From Candidatus Brockarchaeota archaeon (GTDB taxonomy: Archaea; Thermoproteota; EX4484-205; JAAOZP01), in the NCBI GenBank assembly GCA_017601345.1, contig JAFNIT010000009.1, positions 1-43,035 of the forward strand: DNA of 43,035 nt, given 5' to 3'. The translations under genes and the position numbers were made by a program. Each line of letters starts with the position of its first letter. The first letter of the stretch is position 1. This document shows, piece after piece, positions 1 to 10,621 of the stretch. Below the pieces are notes generated by a model. The model was given only the letters and a program-made list of their open reading frames with translations, was not told the DNA's origin and did not search any database.

Positions 1-1345
1 CCCCTAAGCCAGATTGCTCAGCAATACCCTTAGCATTATCTGAAACAGGCCCGTAGGCGTCTGCTGATATGGTCATGCCTACTGTTGCGAGCATTCCCAC
101 TGCAGATATTGCAATCCCGTAGTCTGGGCTTACTCCAAAGATTTCAGCAAGGTGCCAAGCAGCCAACGTGGCGATGCATATCCCTATTACCGGGGGTACG
201 ATGCTGATTATGCCGTAGGAGAATCCTGTCAATATGTTTATCGCCGCCCCCGTCGTCGAGGCTTGTGCAACCTTCTGAGCCGGCATCCTGTCTATCGACG
301 TGAAGTAGTCTGAGGTTATTCCTATCACTACTCCTGCTACAAGTCCTGCGGCAGTTGGAAGGAATATTCCCAGCCACCTGTTACCCTCAAGACCCGAGAA
401 ATAGGAAATCGCAAGGAGTAGAAATGCAAAGATAATCCATGTTGCGAACGATCCTCTGTTTAAGGCTGCACCCGGATTACCCTTTATACTCTGTCTGACA
501 ACTAAGACTCCTATCAACGAGGCGAAAAGCCCTATTGCAGCGATTGCAAGTGGCAGAGCCGTAAGAATGTTCTCGCGCAATTCCGAGCCTATTATCATAG
601 CTGCCACAATGCTAGCTATATAGGAGTCGACGAGGTCAGCACCCATCCCGGCAACGTCTCCAACGTTATCTCCAACGTTATCAGCAATAACTGCAGGATT
701 TCTCGGATCATCTTCAGGGATGCCGAGCTCTACTTTCCCAACTAAGTCGGCGCTTATATCAGCAGTCTTAGTATAGATTCCTCCACCCGCCTTGGCGAAA
801 AGCGCTAATGCACTTGCTCCGAAGCTGAAGCCCAATACAATGCTCGAAGCATCAGTCTCACTCCATCCGAGTATAAACCTGTAAATGTAAAAGAGGAAGC
901 TTATGCCCAAGAGTGCTAAACCAACTACGAAAAGACCCATAACCGCTCCGCCGTAGAAGGCTATTGGAAAAGCTTTTTTCAAACCATGTTTTGCTGAATT
1001 GGCTGTTCTAACATTGGCCTCAACAGCCGCCATCATCCCGACGTAGGCAGCGAGAGTCGTGCACACGGAGCCGAAAACATATGCGACAGTAATGCCGGCT
1101 CCGTATTCAACCCTCTTAGATGAAATCGTGTAAAAAACACCTAGTAAAACTGCCATTACTACTACGAATATAGCCAGTGTCGAATTCTGTCTTTTGAGAT
1201 AAGCTTTTGCACCTTCTTTTATAGCTCCGGCTATTTCCCTCATTCTCTCGGTCCCGCTGTCTTGCGCCTTAACGTAATGGTAAAGGTAACTTGCTAGACC
1301 GACTGCAGCTAAACCGGCTGCAGGCGTTATGTGAAACCATTCCAT
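1..1345 (-). CDS. hppA: Membrane-bound proton/sodium-translocating pyrophosphatase, C-terminus cut by window edge
   Basis: Minus-strand reading from ATG at 1345 (MEWFHITPAAGLAAVGLASYLYHYVK...) stays open to the window edge and contains the M-PPase signature DNVGDNVGDVAGMGADLVDSY. Confidence 0.93.
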   Translation of the reverse strand, partial: MEWFHITPAAGLAAVGLASYLYHYVKAQDSGTERMREIAGAIKEGAKAYLKRQNSTLAIFVVVMAVLLGVFYTISSKRVEYGAGITVAYVFGSVCTTLAAYVGMMAAVEANVRTANSAKHGLKKAFPIAFYGGAVMGLFVVGLALLGISFLFYIYRFILGWSETDASSIVLGFSFGASALALFAKAGGGIYTKTADISADLVGKVELGIPEDDPRNPAVIADNVGDNVGDVAGMGADLVDSYIASIVAAMIIGSELRENILTALPLAIAAIGLFASLIGVLVVRQSIKGNPGAALNRGSFATWIIFAFLLLAISYFSGLEGNRWLGIFLPTAAGLVAGVVIGITSDYFTSIDRMPAQKVAQASTTGAAINILTGFSYGIISIVPPVIGICIATLAAWHLAEIFGVSPDYGIAISAVGMLATVGMTISADAYGPVSDNAKGIAEQSGLG

Positions 1346-1553
1346 ATCAGGTCACTTTAAGCTCAAAAGCTCTGCCTTATAAACCTACATTAAAAATTGG
1401 ATGACACAAGGCTTCAAGTTCTAAACTGGATTGTCCTAACCAGGCTGTCACGGAACCTGGTTCACGATCATCCCAAGCGTAGTAAGATATTACAGCATTT
1501 TTTCCCATTAAGCAAAAAGCAAATAATAAACCTTAAAAGTTCTGGAAACTTAG

Positions 1554-2570
<1,017 letters not shown>

Positions 2571-2769
2571 CAGAGTACTGGAAATTAAATAGGGCTTAAT
2601 TCCTAAATCCCTAAAGTAAGAGAAGGAGTTTGACAAGAGCATACGGTGAATTCGTTTTGAATGACGGTTCCGAAATAGTTTTTGACGATAATGAGTTTCA
2701 AGGATGAATACTGGAAGAAAAATAAGAAATATTAAGGCGAGTCATGACCAGTAATCACAGTGGTGCAGA

Positions 2770-3942
2770 ATGTCGATTAAAAAAGAGGAAGTCCAGGAGA
2801 TTGTCTCAAGATACGATACTGAGAATATAACTATCGGCGTTCTGGGTTCGCATTCGGCTGAGGAAGTAGGAATATCTGCCAAATCATTCGGCTTTAAAAC
2901 CCTTGTTGTCTGCCAGAAAGGTAGGGAAGAGCTCTATACAAAGTACAATAAGCATCTCTTCGACCACGTAATACTTCTCGAAAAATTCTCAGACATGGTG
3001 AGTGAAGAAGTCCAAGAAGAAATGAGGAGGTTGAACACTATTTTCATACCAAATAGATCCTTCTCGGTTTATGTTGGCTATGATAAAATTGAGAACGTTT
3101 TCAGAGTTCCGATTTATGGTAATAGGATGATTCTAAGGACTGAGGAGCGTAGTGAAGAAAGAAACCAATACTGGCTCTTGGAAAAGGCGGGAATAAAGAT
3201 CCCTAGGAAATTCAACAAGCCTGAGGAGATAGATAGGTTGGTAATAGTTAAGGTTCAGCAGAAAAAGAAACCTTTTGAAAGAGCATTCTTCTATGCCTCA
3301 TCGCCTGATGAATATTATAAGAGGGCTGAGGAGCTTTTGAAAAAGGACGTGATAAGCGAAGAAGGCTTAAAGAAAGCTAGGATAGAAGAATATGTACTGG
3401 GGCAGAAATTCAACGCTAATTTCCAAGGATGGGCTTTGAAAAATGTTTTCGACGACTTCGACCTCCTTGGTTTCGATGACAGGAAGCAGACGAACCTACA
3501 TGGTCTACTCAGCCTACCTGCGAGAGACCAGATGTCAATAAATATCCCGATTAAAAACGAAGAAGTAGGCCACTATGGTTTAACGATGAGAGAATCACTC
3601 AAACCCCTTGTCTACAGGGCTGCGGAAAAATTCAGGCGAATATGTGAAGAAGAATACCCGCCAGGCATGATAGGTCTTTTCGCATTGCAGGGAGCAATAG
3701 CTTATGACACTGAGGACCCTGAGCAGAATAGGCTAGAGTTCTACGTTTTCGACGTAAGCCCAAGAATACCTGGATGCCCCTGTTTGGGCCCTACTTCGCC
3801 GGAGATGCGTAGAATCACATTAAAATACATAAAATATTTGCAAAAATATGGTTTAGAAAGAATCGAAACACCAATGGATTTACCCATGCTGGAGATAAAA
3901 TATGCTGCGAAAGAAAACAGACTTGAAGAGATTGTGACGTAA
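2770..3942 (+). CDS. purP: PurP-family ligase, paralog 2
   Basis: Same domain order as the preceding gene: VLGSHSAEEVGISAKSFGFKTLVVC, PIYGNRMILRTE, FYVFDVSPRIPG. Confidence 0.85.
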   Translation: MSIKKEEVQEIVSRYDTENITIGVLGSHSAEEVGISAKSFGFKTLVVCQKGREELYTKYNKHLFDHVILLEKFSDMVSEEVQEEMRRLNTIFIPNRSFSVYVGYDKIENVFRVPIYGNRMILRTEERSEERNQYWLLEKAGIKIPRKFNKPEEIDRLVIVKVQQKKKPFERAFFYASSPDEYYKRAEELLKKDVISEEGLKKARIEEYVLGQKFNANFQGWALKNVFDDFDLLGFDDRKQTNLHGLLSLPARDQMSINIPIKNEEVGHYGLTMRESLKPLVYRAAEKFRRICEEEYPPGMIGLFALQGAIAYDTEDPEQNRLEFYVFDVSPRIPGCPCLGPTSPEMRRITLKYIKYLQKYGLERIETPMDLPMLEIKYAAKENRLEEIVT

Positions 3943-4006
3943 ATTTATATATAAAAAAACATTTGTGGAGCTAAGTCGGAGAAAAGCGGATCCCACAACC
4001 GGAACG

Positions 4007-4326
4007 TTAAGGGAAAAACCGTTGCTTCTCTATTAGTTCAAAAACTTCAAACCCGAAGGTTTCTAGAACCACAAAGCCTATCTATGGCATCAGAGAGCCA
4101 CACGTCGAAAGGGCTTTCTTTGTCCAATAGCCTTATCCAAGCCCTGCCCCTGCTTATCTTTAATTGGCCAGCCCCAGTCATTACCTTGTCTTCGCTCACC
4201 ACCTTTTATTCCAAGCTCCTCAGCCAAGCTCTTAGGTAGGACGGATAGGCTTGTCCCAGTATCCACTAAAGCCTTAACCCTCTTTGACCTGGTTCTTTCA
4301 AAATTAAACAGTTCAACCTCCACCAA
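4007..4326 (-). pseudogene. Clan AA (retropepsin-like) aspartic protease, frameshifted
   Basis: N-terminal half VEVELFNFERTRSKRVKALVDTGTSLSVLPKSLAEELGI has the DTG motif. The expected C-terminal segment (VVLETFGFEVFELIEKQRFFP) is in another frame at about 4007-4070. Confidence 0.65.
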
Positions 4327-4570
4327 GAATGGCCCAACCCGTTTGCTCTACGCAGTGAGGAAAATTTAAGCATTTAGGGCTTTAGATTTTTTACAAAACG
4401 AAGAAGAAAAAAGACTGGAGGGTTAAAAAGGATATTGCTCTAGATTTTGAAACATCGCCTTCAACAAAGCCTAGCGTCAACTCTTATTCCGTAGCTTGGC
4501 TATCAGCTAACATACGGCTTCTAACACGAGCCTCCTGAATCAAAACGCTTACAACGATGCTTTCATTTTG

Positions 4571-4651
4571 AAAAGCAAACTAGTCGTTTCAGAAGTTCTA
4601 AAGAAGGCAAAAATAAAAATCGATAATATTCAAAGAAGAATGGCAGAATAA
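4571..4651 (+). pseudogene. C-terminal relic of an unidentified protein family (KSKLVVSEVLKKAKIKIDNIQRRMAE*)
   Basis: Similar to a second relic at 11302-11397 (KSRLIASEILKRTKNRLDEIKRKK); upstream frames are broken. Confidence 0.4.
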
Positions 4652-4778
4652 AACAAGATGGATAGAGGTTGCGGGGAATCCGTTTCAATCGGAGAAGTTA
4701 TGAAGAATGTTTATGCAAACCGGTATTGGATGAATGTTTAAAAACTTTTAAAAGCTAATTCGCAATCAATGTTAGAGA

Positions 4779-5585
4779 GTGTTTAAAATGGCTAGGTGCG
4801 AGGTCTGCGGTTCAGAAGTAAGCTTGCCGTTTATCTGCTCATACTGTAAGGGTGCTTTCTGCTCTTACCATAGGCTTCCTGAAGCGCATAACTGTAAAAT
4901 GCTTCATCTAGCAAAACTACAAAAACAGAAGTATGAAGATGTTCCTCTAATTCAATATGAAAGAAAACGTCGAAATATAAGAATCACCAGTAAGACTGAA
5001 ATTACACACTTACTGGTTGCATGGATTACTCTGAGCGTTTGTTTTTCTATAGGATATTTTCTCAGGATTCGCTCAATACTTTCATTAATGATCGCTATAT
5101 ACTTATGCGTGGTTGGAACAGGATTCGTATTCCATGAATTAGCGCATAAGTTTACTGCTCAGAAGTACGGCTACTGGTCTGAATTCAGACTCTGGCCCTG
5201 GGGGCTGGCAATGGCTTTACTATCTTCTCTGCTCACATTGGGCTCATTTATATTTGCCGCTCCGGGTGCAACATACATAGTGCCGCGTTACTATGCTTCT
5301 GAATGGTTTGGAACCGATGAGAGAAGACGAGTGGGGATAATATCTCTAGCAGGACCCTTGTCAAATATTTTCTGGGCCACCGTGTTCTTTTTCATGAGTT
5401 GGTTAAATAGTCTACCGAGTCTGATCGGTAACATAGGGTTTCAAGTAAACTTATGGCTTGCAGCCTTCAACATGATTCCCCTAGGAGGCTTAGACGGTAG
5501 AAAGATTCTGACATGGAACACTGCCATATGGGCTACGGTAGCGATACCCCTATGGATTGCAGAAGTATTCTTAATAATCGCTTAG
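4779..5585 (+). CDS. AN1-type zinc finger fused to M50 site-2-protease-like membrane metalloprotease
   Basis: N-terminal CEVCGSEVSLPFICSYCKGAFCSYHRLPEAHNC, then TM segments with FHELAH (HExxH) and an NMIPLGGLDG motif. The likely start is the ATG at 4788. Confidence 0.85.
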   Translation: MFKMARCEVCGSEVSLPFICSYCKGAFCSYHRLPEAHNCKMLHLAKLQKQKYEDVPLIQYERKRRNIRITSKTEITHLLVAWITLSVCFSIGYFLRIRSILSLMIAIYLCVVGTGFVFHELAHKFTAQKYGYWSEFRLWPWGLAMALLSSLLTLGSFIFAAPGATYIVPRYYASEWFGTDERRRVGIISLAGPLSNIFWATVFFFMSWLNSLPSLIGNIGFQVNLWLAAFNMIPLGGLDGRKILTWNTAIWATVAIPLWIAEVFLIIA

Positions 5586-5929
5586 ACATACGGTAAGCTT
5601 TTTGAAAAAAGAATCTCAATCTCCCAAGTTTAATTTTAATGTTCTTCATACGACTCTGAGTTATTAAACATAGACCTCAAGCTCGTCCTAGACATTTGCC
5701 ATATAGTGCGAGAAGAGGGTGGCTTACTGGTTATTCTCTATGCAACCAAGAGGGTGACTCGTGAAGAAGATGAACTATAAAGTTAAGGGATGAAGCTAAG
5801 AGCGTGCACGATTGCTCGACAGTACCACTTGGTGTAGTTAAAGGATAGCGGAGAATGCAGAGTTCTTAACGCTCTCCTTACAAGACAGTTCTACTGCTTG
5901 GATTCCATAATCTTATTTTTCACGGTCTT

Positions 5930-6290
5930 GAACCCCTGCTGGCTTTCCTTAAATAATATACGGCTAGCAACGCTGTCAGCAGAATGGAATAGATTGTTCT
6001 AACACTGGGATTCCGGATGTAAGTGTTTACAAGTAGGAGCGATATTAGCAGTATTCCAACAGTCAATCTTGCCATTCTCGGCATGAACAGGATGAACATG
6101 CATTCTCAGCATAAGATAGTACTTGCCCTCTTTCTCAACGAATATTCTCAGCCTCCCTAAACGACCACGCATGAGGTATCTGAACCACAGCGGGAGATCG
6201 ATTTCCTCAAGAGTAATAGCCTTATCGGGGCTTGTAGCCTCCTTTAGCGAAACTTTTCAACAAGCAGTCTACACCTGGCTTCAGCCTGTT
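5930..6290 (-). pseudogene. Decayed small-protein/membrane-protein locus
   Basis: Minus strand: MEQAEARCRLLVEK, then after a 1-nt frame shift VSLKEATSPDKAITLEEIDLPLWFRYLMRGRLGRLRIFVEKEGKYYLMLR. An overlapping frame encodes hydrophobic MPRMARLTVGILLISLLLVNTYIRNPSVRTIYSILLTALLAVYYLRKASRG. Confidence 0.4.
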
Positions 6291-6329
6291 CCATTGCACC
6301 CTAGACCAGGCTTGGTGGAAATATAACGC

Positions 6330-6803
6330 TTACCTTTGGAGCAACTGTGTTTTCCTGTTGACATCTGTCGTATAAGTTGATCTCAACTCTCTGATGAGGC
6401 TCAGAAGAGTCTTAACCCGATTGTCAAGGTATGTTTCGAATTCACGCGGCATCTCCCCCCTTGTTTTCTTAAGGCTCTGTGGGTTCATGTTTTCAACTAT
6501 ATCCTCCATCTTTCCGAGGATTATGTTGATCCATATGTAAGTCAGGCTTAGGCTAGGCTCATTTTCGACTCTAGGGTTGAATTTTCCGATAAATTCGTCG
6601 ATTATCTGCTCGATCCCATTAAGCTTATTAATGAAGGCTTCTGCTTCGCCACCTGGTAGTGCTGCAGGACTGCCTGCTATGCCCGAGGCCTCCGGAGGCT
6701 CACCCTCGGAAACAAGTTTCCTCAGGTCTTTAATGTATTTCCTGAGGGCTAGGGCGGCGGAGAAAACGAACCTCTCATGTTTCCTGTCCAGCTGGCTGCT
6801 CAA
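6330..6803 (-). CDS. Hypothetical helical protein, translationally coupled to the upstream prenyltransferase-like gene
   Basis: 157-aa ORF whose start overlaps the stop of 6800..7684. Confidence 0.6.
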   Translation of the reverse strand: MSSQLDRKHERFVFSAALALRKYIKDLRKLVSEGEPPEASGIAGSPAALPGGEAEAFINKLNGIEQIIDEFIGKFNPRVENEPSLSLTYIWINIILGKMEDIVENMNPQSLKKTRGEMPREFETYLDNRVKTLLSLIRELRSTYTTDVNRKTQLLQR

Positions 6804-7684
6804 AACGCCTCCACCCTTAAGCCCAGCATTCTTAGAGAGGAGACTGCTTGAAAAGTATACTCAAAAGAGGAGATGCCGTGCTCTAGGCTCCTCCTGAAAC
6901 CGCCGTTAGTATTCTGACAACCTAAGATGAAGTTTACAGTCGCGTCGGGGTAAAGAGGCTCCTTCTTAAGCAATCGGAGGCACATCAGCCCCATATGAGT
7001 CGGCTCCATGAATGGGGGCTTAGCGCCGGGTTTAAGGGAGAAGCCGCCCTCAGAGTTCTCATGTAACCTAACGAAGTTTAGCGTGTCCAGCATTTCCTCA
7101 ATAGGATGGTTTAGCGTTGAAAGCGTTTTAAGAGCATAAAACGTAGAGTTTATGCTCGATTCTGCGGCGCCGAAGCCACCGTCGGGATTCTTCAGAGAAA
7201 GGATGAATTCTATTATCTTCTCACGGTATTGTTTAAGGTTAAGCATACTCATAAGCTCTACGCACATGAACGTTGTTTCAACCTCCGAAACCGTTTCCAC
7301 GTCAACCTCACGTGCCCCAAACCTCCCCGTGGAATCCATAAGTTCAAAAACACGCTTCGAAACATCTATCAGAGGCTGGTTGAGAATCATTAGAATCTTG
7401 TTGATCAGATAGTAGTCCCTAATGTTCATAGCGTTATATTTTCTAACCCATGCTATAGTGTCGTCAACCCTGGGAGGACTTACTTTAAGAATCCTCAAGG
7501 TCTCGAGAGCAAGATAAGTATCGTAAAGAGTGGAATCCGTGTATTGGACGGATGTATATCCTCCATCTTCATTCTGCCTTGCAAAAATATAATCCACTGT
7601 TTTCCGCAGCAGAATCCTCTTCTCTATCCCAACCGCCTCAGTTTCCAACAATGTCGTCCTCCATGCATACAATGTAGGAGCCAT
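6800..7684 (-). CDS. Prenyltransferase/squalene-oxidase-repeat (alpha-alpha toroid) protein
   Basis: Repeated helix pairs with turn motifs: FARQNEDGGYTS, SLKNPDGGFGAAESSINSTFYALKTL, LHENSEGGFSLKPG, GCQNTNGGFRRSLEHGISSFEYTFQAVSSLRML. Confidence 0.8.
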   Translation of the reverse strand: MAPTLYAWRTTLLETEAVGIEKRILLRKTVDYIFARQNEDGGYTSVQYTDSTLYDTYLALETLRILKVSPPRVDDTIAWVRKYNAMNIRDYYLINKILMILNQPLIDVSKRVFELMDSTGRFGAREVDVETVSEVETTFMCVELMSMLNLKQYREKIIEFILSLKNPDGGFGAAESSINSTFYALKTLSTLNHPIEEMLDTLNFVRLHENSEGGFSLKPGAKPPFMEPTHMGLMCLRLLKKEPLYPDATVNFILGCQNTNGGFRRSLEHGISSFEYTFQAVSSLRMLGLRVEAF

Positions 7685-8120
7685 CAGCCTCGTTCGAGGC
7701 GGTTAGAGGAGAGCCCCATCTCCTAGCCGTCTTCAGGGGACGGCTGGGAAAGCTTTCTGTTCAGCGGCTTTATTAACTTTTCTCCTCATTACGTAAATGA
7801 TTTAGCCAACCCTGTTTCTCCATTCTTAACTGGCAGGTAGCAATTCTAAGCAGATAGGAGAAGTATAATGAATTTAGAAAATGCAGAGGCATAATTGGGC
7901 ACTGTAGTTTTGCTAAAGAGAACTTGATGAGGAAGAATGGGAATTCGTAAAGCCTTCAGAGAGATTCTTGAGTAAAGCTTAAAAAAGAGTAGAACAATAA
8001 GTTACTGAGACGAAAAAGAACGATTATGGCTGAGTATATGGAATAGGCGAAATTGAAGCTTGAAGGCTGTAGGGCAAGAATGTTGTTTCACGAATAAAAT
8101 GTTGTTTCAGCCTAAAAAGG

Positions 8121-8130
8121 ATTTATAAAT
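8121..8130 (+). promoter_or_regulatory. Putative archaeal TATA box for the downstream transglutaminase-like gene
   Basis: atttataaat about 24 nt upstream of the ATG at 8149, spacing consistent with a leaderless transcript. Confidence 0.45.
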
Positions 8131-8148
8131 AATAGGTGCAAACATTAC

Positions 8149-9339
8149 ATGCTAAGGATTCCGTTTACTGGAGAAGAGCAATCAAGGAGAAGGATAGAAT
8201 GGGTTATGAAGCCTGTTTTCCTCTTCATATCTGCATCGGCTTCGTCGTCAGAGAAGAAATGGAGGAACGTATCTATAGTTTTCTGCGTTGGAATGATTAT
8301 TTGTCTCCTTCTGCTCTTCTCAAGTTATAGTAGTTATGCTGATCTCAATAATAGGTATCAGCATCTTAACTCTAGGTACTTAGATCTTGAGGCAGATTAC
8401 AATAGCCTTCAAACCAGATATGAAACTCTTGAAAGCAGCTACAGTTCTCTACAGAACGATTATGCTATCCTTTTTCGAGAACACACAACTTTACAGGGCA
8501 ATTACGCAACTCTGCGAAATGATTATCAATCTCTACAATCTTCTTATAGCAAGATTTCAAATGACAGAGAGATACTTCTGAATACGTTGAGTTCTGTAAA
8601 TCAGTCTTTACAAAGCCTGTACGACGTGATAAGCATCCGTGACCCATATGGAGAAGAATGTTGCAAAATTGTAACAATAGACGATCCCCAACTCAGAAGC
8701 TTGGTTCAAAGCATAACCGGCGGATGGGATGGGACAAATGATGACTTCTGGGCGGACTTATCGAAGTTACAGGAATGGATAATGTCTAACATCAAGTATT
8801 CCTACGATACTTATACACCTAGCTTATCTCTAACTACCTGCCGCCTGCATCTTTCCTTGGGAGAATATGTTGTAAGATATCCCGTGTTGACTCCACGGGC
8901 TGGTTCATATTGGCGTGAAGAATTCTGGAAGTTTCCTAATGAAACATTGAAAAACAAGCATGGCGATTGCGAGGATCAAGCTATACTATTATTATCTATG
9001 ATACGTTGCTACTTCAAATACTGTGTCAGAACACTTTACGATGCCTACGCTATGTCTATTAGTGGGCCGACTGAAACCTCAGGCCATATGGCTGTGGTAA
9101 TACCTGTTGCAGGAGGGAAAATAACCATACTGGATCCTGCAGGAAAATACGCGACGGGGTTAGAATTGTTCTTGACCAGACGGATTACAGCTCGTTTCGC
9201 AGAAGAGGAGATAAACGACTACTTACGCTATTGGCAAAACTCAGGCTATGCCTTCACTCGCGTAGACTATGTGTTTAATGAAGCCACCTTCAAGTCTTTC
9301 AACAACCTTTCAGAATTCATTTCATGGATAAGTAGATAA
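8149..9339 (+). CDS. Membrane-anchored coiled-coil protein with transglutaminase-like domain
   Basis: N-terminal TM (IVFCVGMIICLLLLFSSY), heptad-like repeats (LNSRYLDLEADYNSLQTRYETLESSYSSLQNDY...), then a Cys-His-Asp triad context KHGDCEDQAILLLSM / GHMAVVIPV / ITILDPAGKY. Confidence 0.8.
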   Translation: MLRIPFTGEEQSRRRIEWVMKPVFLFISASASSSEKKWRNVSIVFCVGMIICLLLLFSSYSSYADLNNRYQHLNSRYLDLEADYNSLQTRYETLESSYSSLQNDYAILFREHTTLQGNYATLRNDYQSLQSSYSKISNDREILLNTLSSVNQSLQSLYDVISIRDPYGEECCKIVTIDDPQLRSLVQSITGGWDGTNDDFWADLSKLQEWIMSNIKYSYDTYTPSLSLTTCRLHLSLGEYVVRYPVLTPRAGSYWREEFWKFPNETLKNKHGDCEDQAILLLSMIRCYFKYCVRTLYDAYAMSISGPTETSGHMAVVIPVAGGKITILDPAGKYATGLELFLTRRITARFAEEEINDYLRYWQNSGYAFTRVDYVFNEATFKSFNNLSEFISWISR

Positions 9340-9596
9340 GCCATAATAAGTAAAAACTTCTACTAGAAGAGAAACATAGAAGGCAGCCGAGTATTGTCAT
9401 AATGCTAGTCTTTCAACCAGCGTTAGGACTTCTCATCTTAATATAACTGAAAGAAGACGTAAGCATTATTTCAGTATTTATCCTCTAAAACTTGCCTCAA
9501 TGGTTAAGCGTCACACTCAACTATTTATCATCCTCATAGAAATGTCTTAATGTTTCGGTATTTGTTTTCAAAGAGTCTAAAGGAGAAAAAAAGTAG

Positions 9597-9735
9597 TAGC
9601 CCGGGAGAGATTCGAACTCTCGTCAACGGGTTTCCACCCTTAGCGCACGCATGCGCTAGGTCCAGAGCCCGTCATCCTTAGTCGGATTCTGGCCTTTGAC
9701 CACTGTCCTTAGATTCTAATCTAGACGACCGGGCT
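9597..9735 (-). tRNA. tRNA-Gln (anticodon CTG) with a 37/38 intron and extra D-arm insertions
   Basis: Acceptor AGCCCGG/CCGGGCT, T-arm GAGAG-TTCGAAT-CTCTC, anticodon stem ACGGG/CCCGT with loop CTCTGG|A interrupted by about 29 nt. The D-arm is about 36 nt longer than normal. An AT-rich box lies upstream (TTAATATA). Confidence 0.85.
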
Positions 9736-9832
9736 ACTGGTGTTTTGATTGCTATGAGCTATATTAATTTTTCGAGGGTTACATGTTCAGTAGTTTCTCT
9801 ATGCTTTGTTGTAATAAATAGCTTCTTTATTC

Positions 9833-9892
9833 ACTGTGAGAAACAGGTACAATGGTCTACGTGAGGCTCTTGAAGGAATTAAGGAAGCCTAG
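9833..9892 (+). pseudogene. C-terminal relic of a TFB gene
   Basis: Reads T-V-R-N-R-Y-N-G-L-R-E-A-L-E-G-I-K-E-A-stop, nearly identical to the C-terminus of intact TFB at 13463..14446 (TVRNRYKGLREALEGVKEA*). Confidence 0.8.
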
Positions 9893-10143
9893 CTTTATTA
9901 ACTTCTTTTCCAAGACGAGCATTAATCCTAATATCGTGGCGTCCACATGCAAGTTTGTTGCTTCAATAAAGCAGCGGAGATTATTTGAGGAAATTCTTTG
10001 GTAGAGTGAATCACTTAAGTATAGCAGGTTTACAATGTTTAAGTCGCCTATGCATTTTTTGTAAATGCTTGAAAATGGATTCTAAGAGTTTTCCATGAAG
10101 CAAAGCGTTCTACTTAACTTTCTTTTACGATTTATGCATACTG

Positions 10144-10452
10144 TTGGTCCCAAGGAAGAAAGGTATAAAAAGGTCTTTGAAACTAGGTAGCACAATGGAG
10201 GAGTGGCAGGAGAAACTACTTGAATTAATACGGAAAAATCAGTTTAAAGAAGTTGCGAAGAGGGCTGAGGAAATAGCTAATGAAACCGGCAGATACGATG
10301 AAGTCGCACGGTTTCTAATCGGAGCTGGCTCTGGAGCAGGCTGCAGAGACGGAGATTCCGCCATTATGCTTATTGAAAAAGCAGAGGAAATAGCAAGAGA
10401 CGCTACGGTAAAGGATCTTGCAAAGAGAGCTATTACAGTGATAAAGTCTTAA
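10144..10452 (+). CDS. Small alpha-helical hypothetical protein
   Basis: ORF with regular helical pattern MEEWQEKLLELIRKNQFKEVAKRAEEIANETGRYDEVARFL; the true start may be the ATG at 10195. Confidence 0.55.
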   Translation: MVPRKKGIKRSLKLGSTMEEWQEKLLELIRKNQFKEVAKRAEEIANETGRYDEVARFLIGAGSGAGCRDGDSAIMLIEKAEEIARDATVKDLAKRAITVIKS

Positions 10453-10621
10453 GCGTCATCGCTTTCATGTCTAAATTTCTTTTTTTAGTTTTTAATTAAG
10501 ATGCGTCTACGCGTCTCCAGATGGTAGGACGAGGTCTAGAGTAAGTAAATGTAACTACTGTTGCTCAGGTAGCAAATACGTTTATACAGGTAATCCAGTG
10601 TTTTTCGTTACAATTAAACGA

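Noticed and set aside
144-377. Minus-strand 77-aa ORF in the track
   Set aside because: It lies out of frame inside the pyrophosphatase, which is open across the whole 1-1345 interval.
7152-7726. Plus-strand ORFs opposite the prenyltransferase-fold gene
   Set aside because: Antisense to a gene with clear repeat motifs and no independent support.
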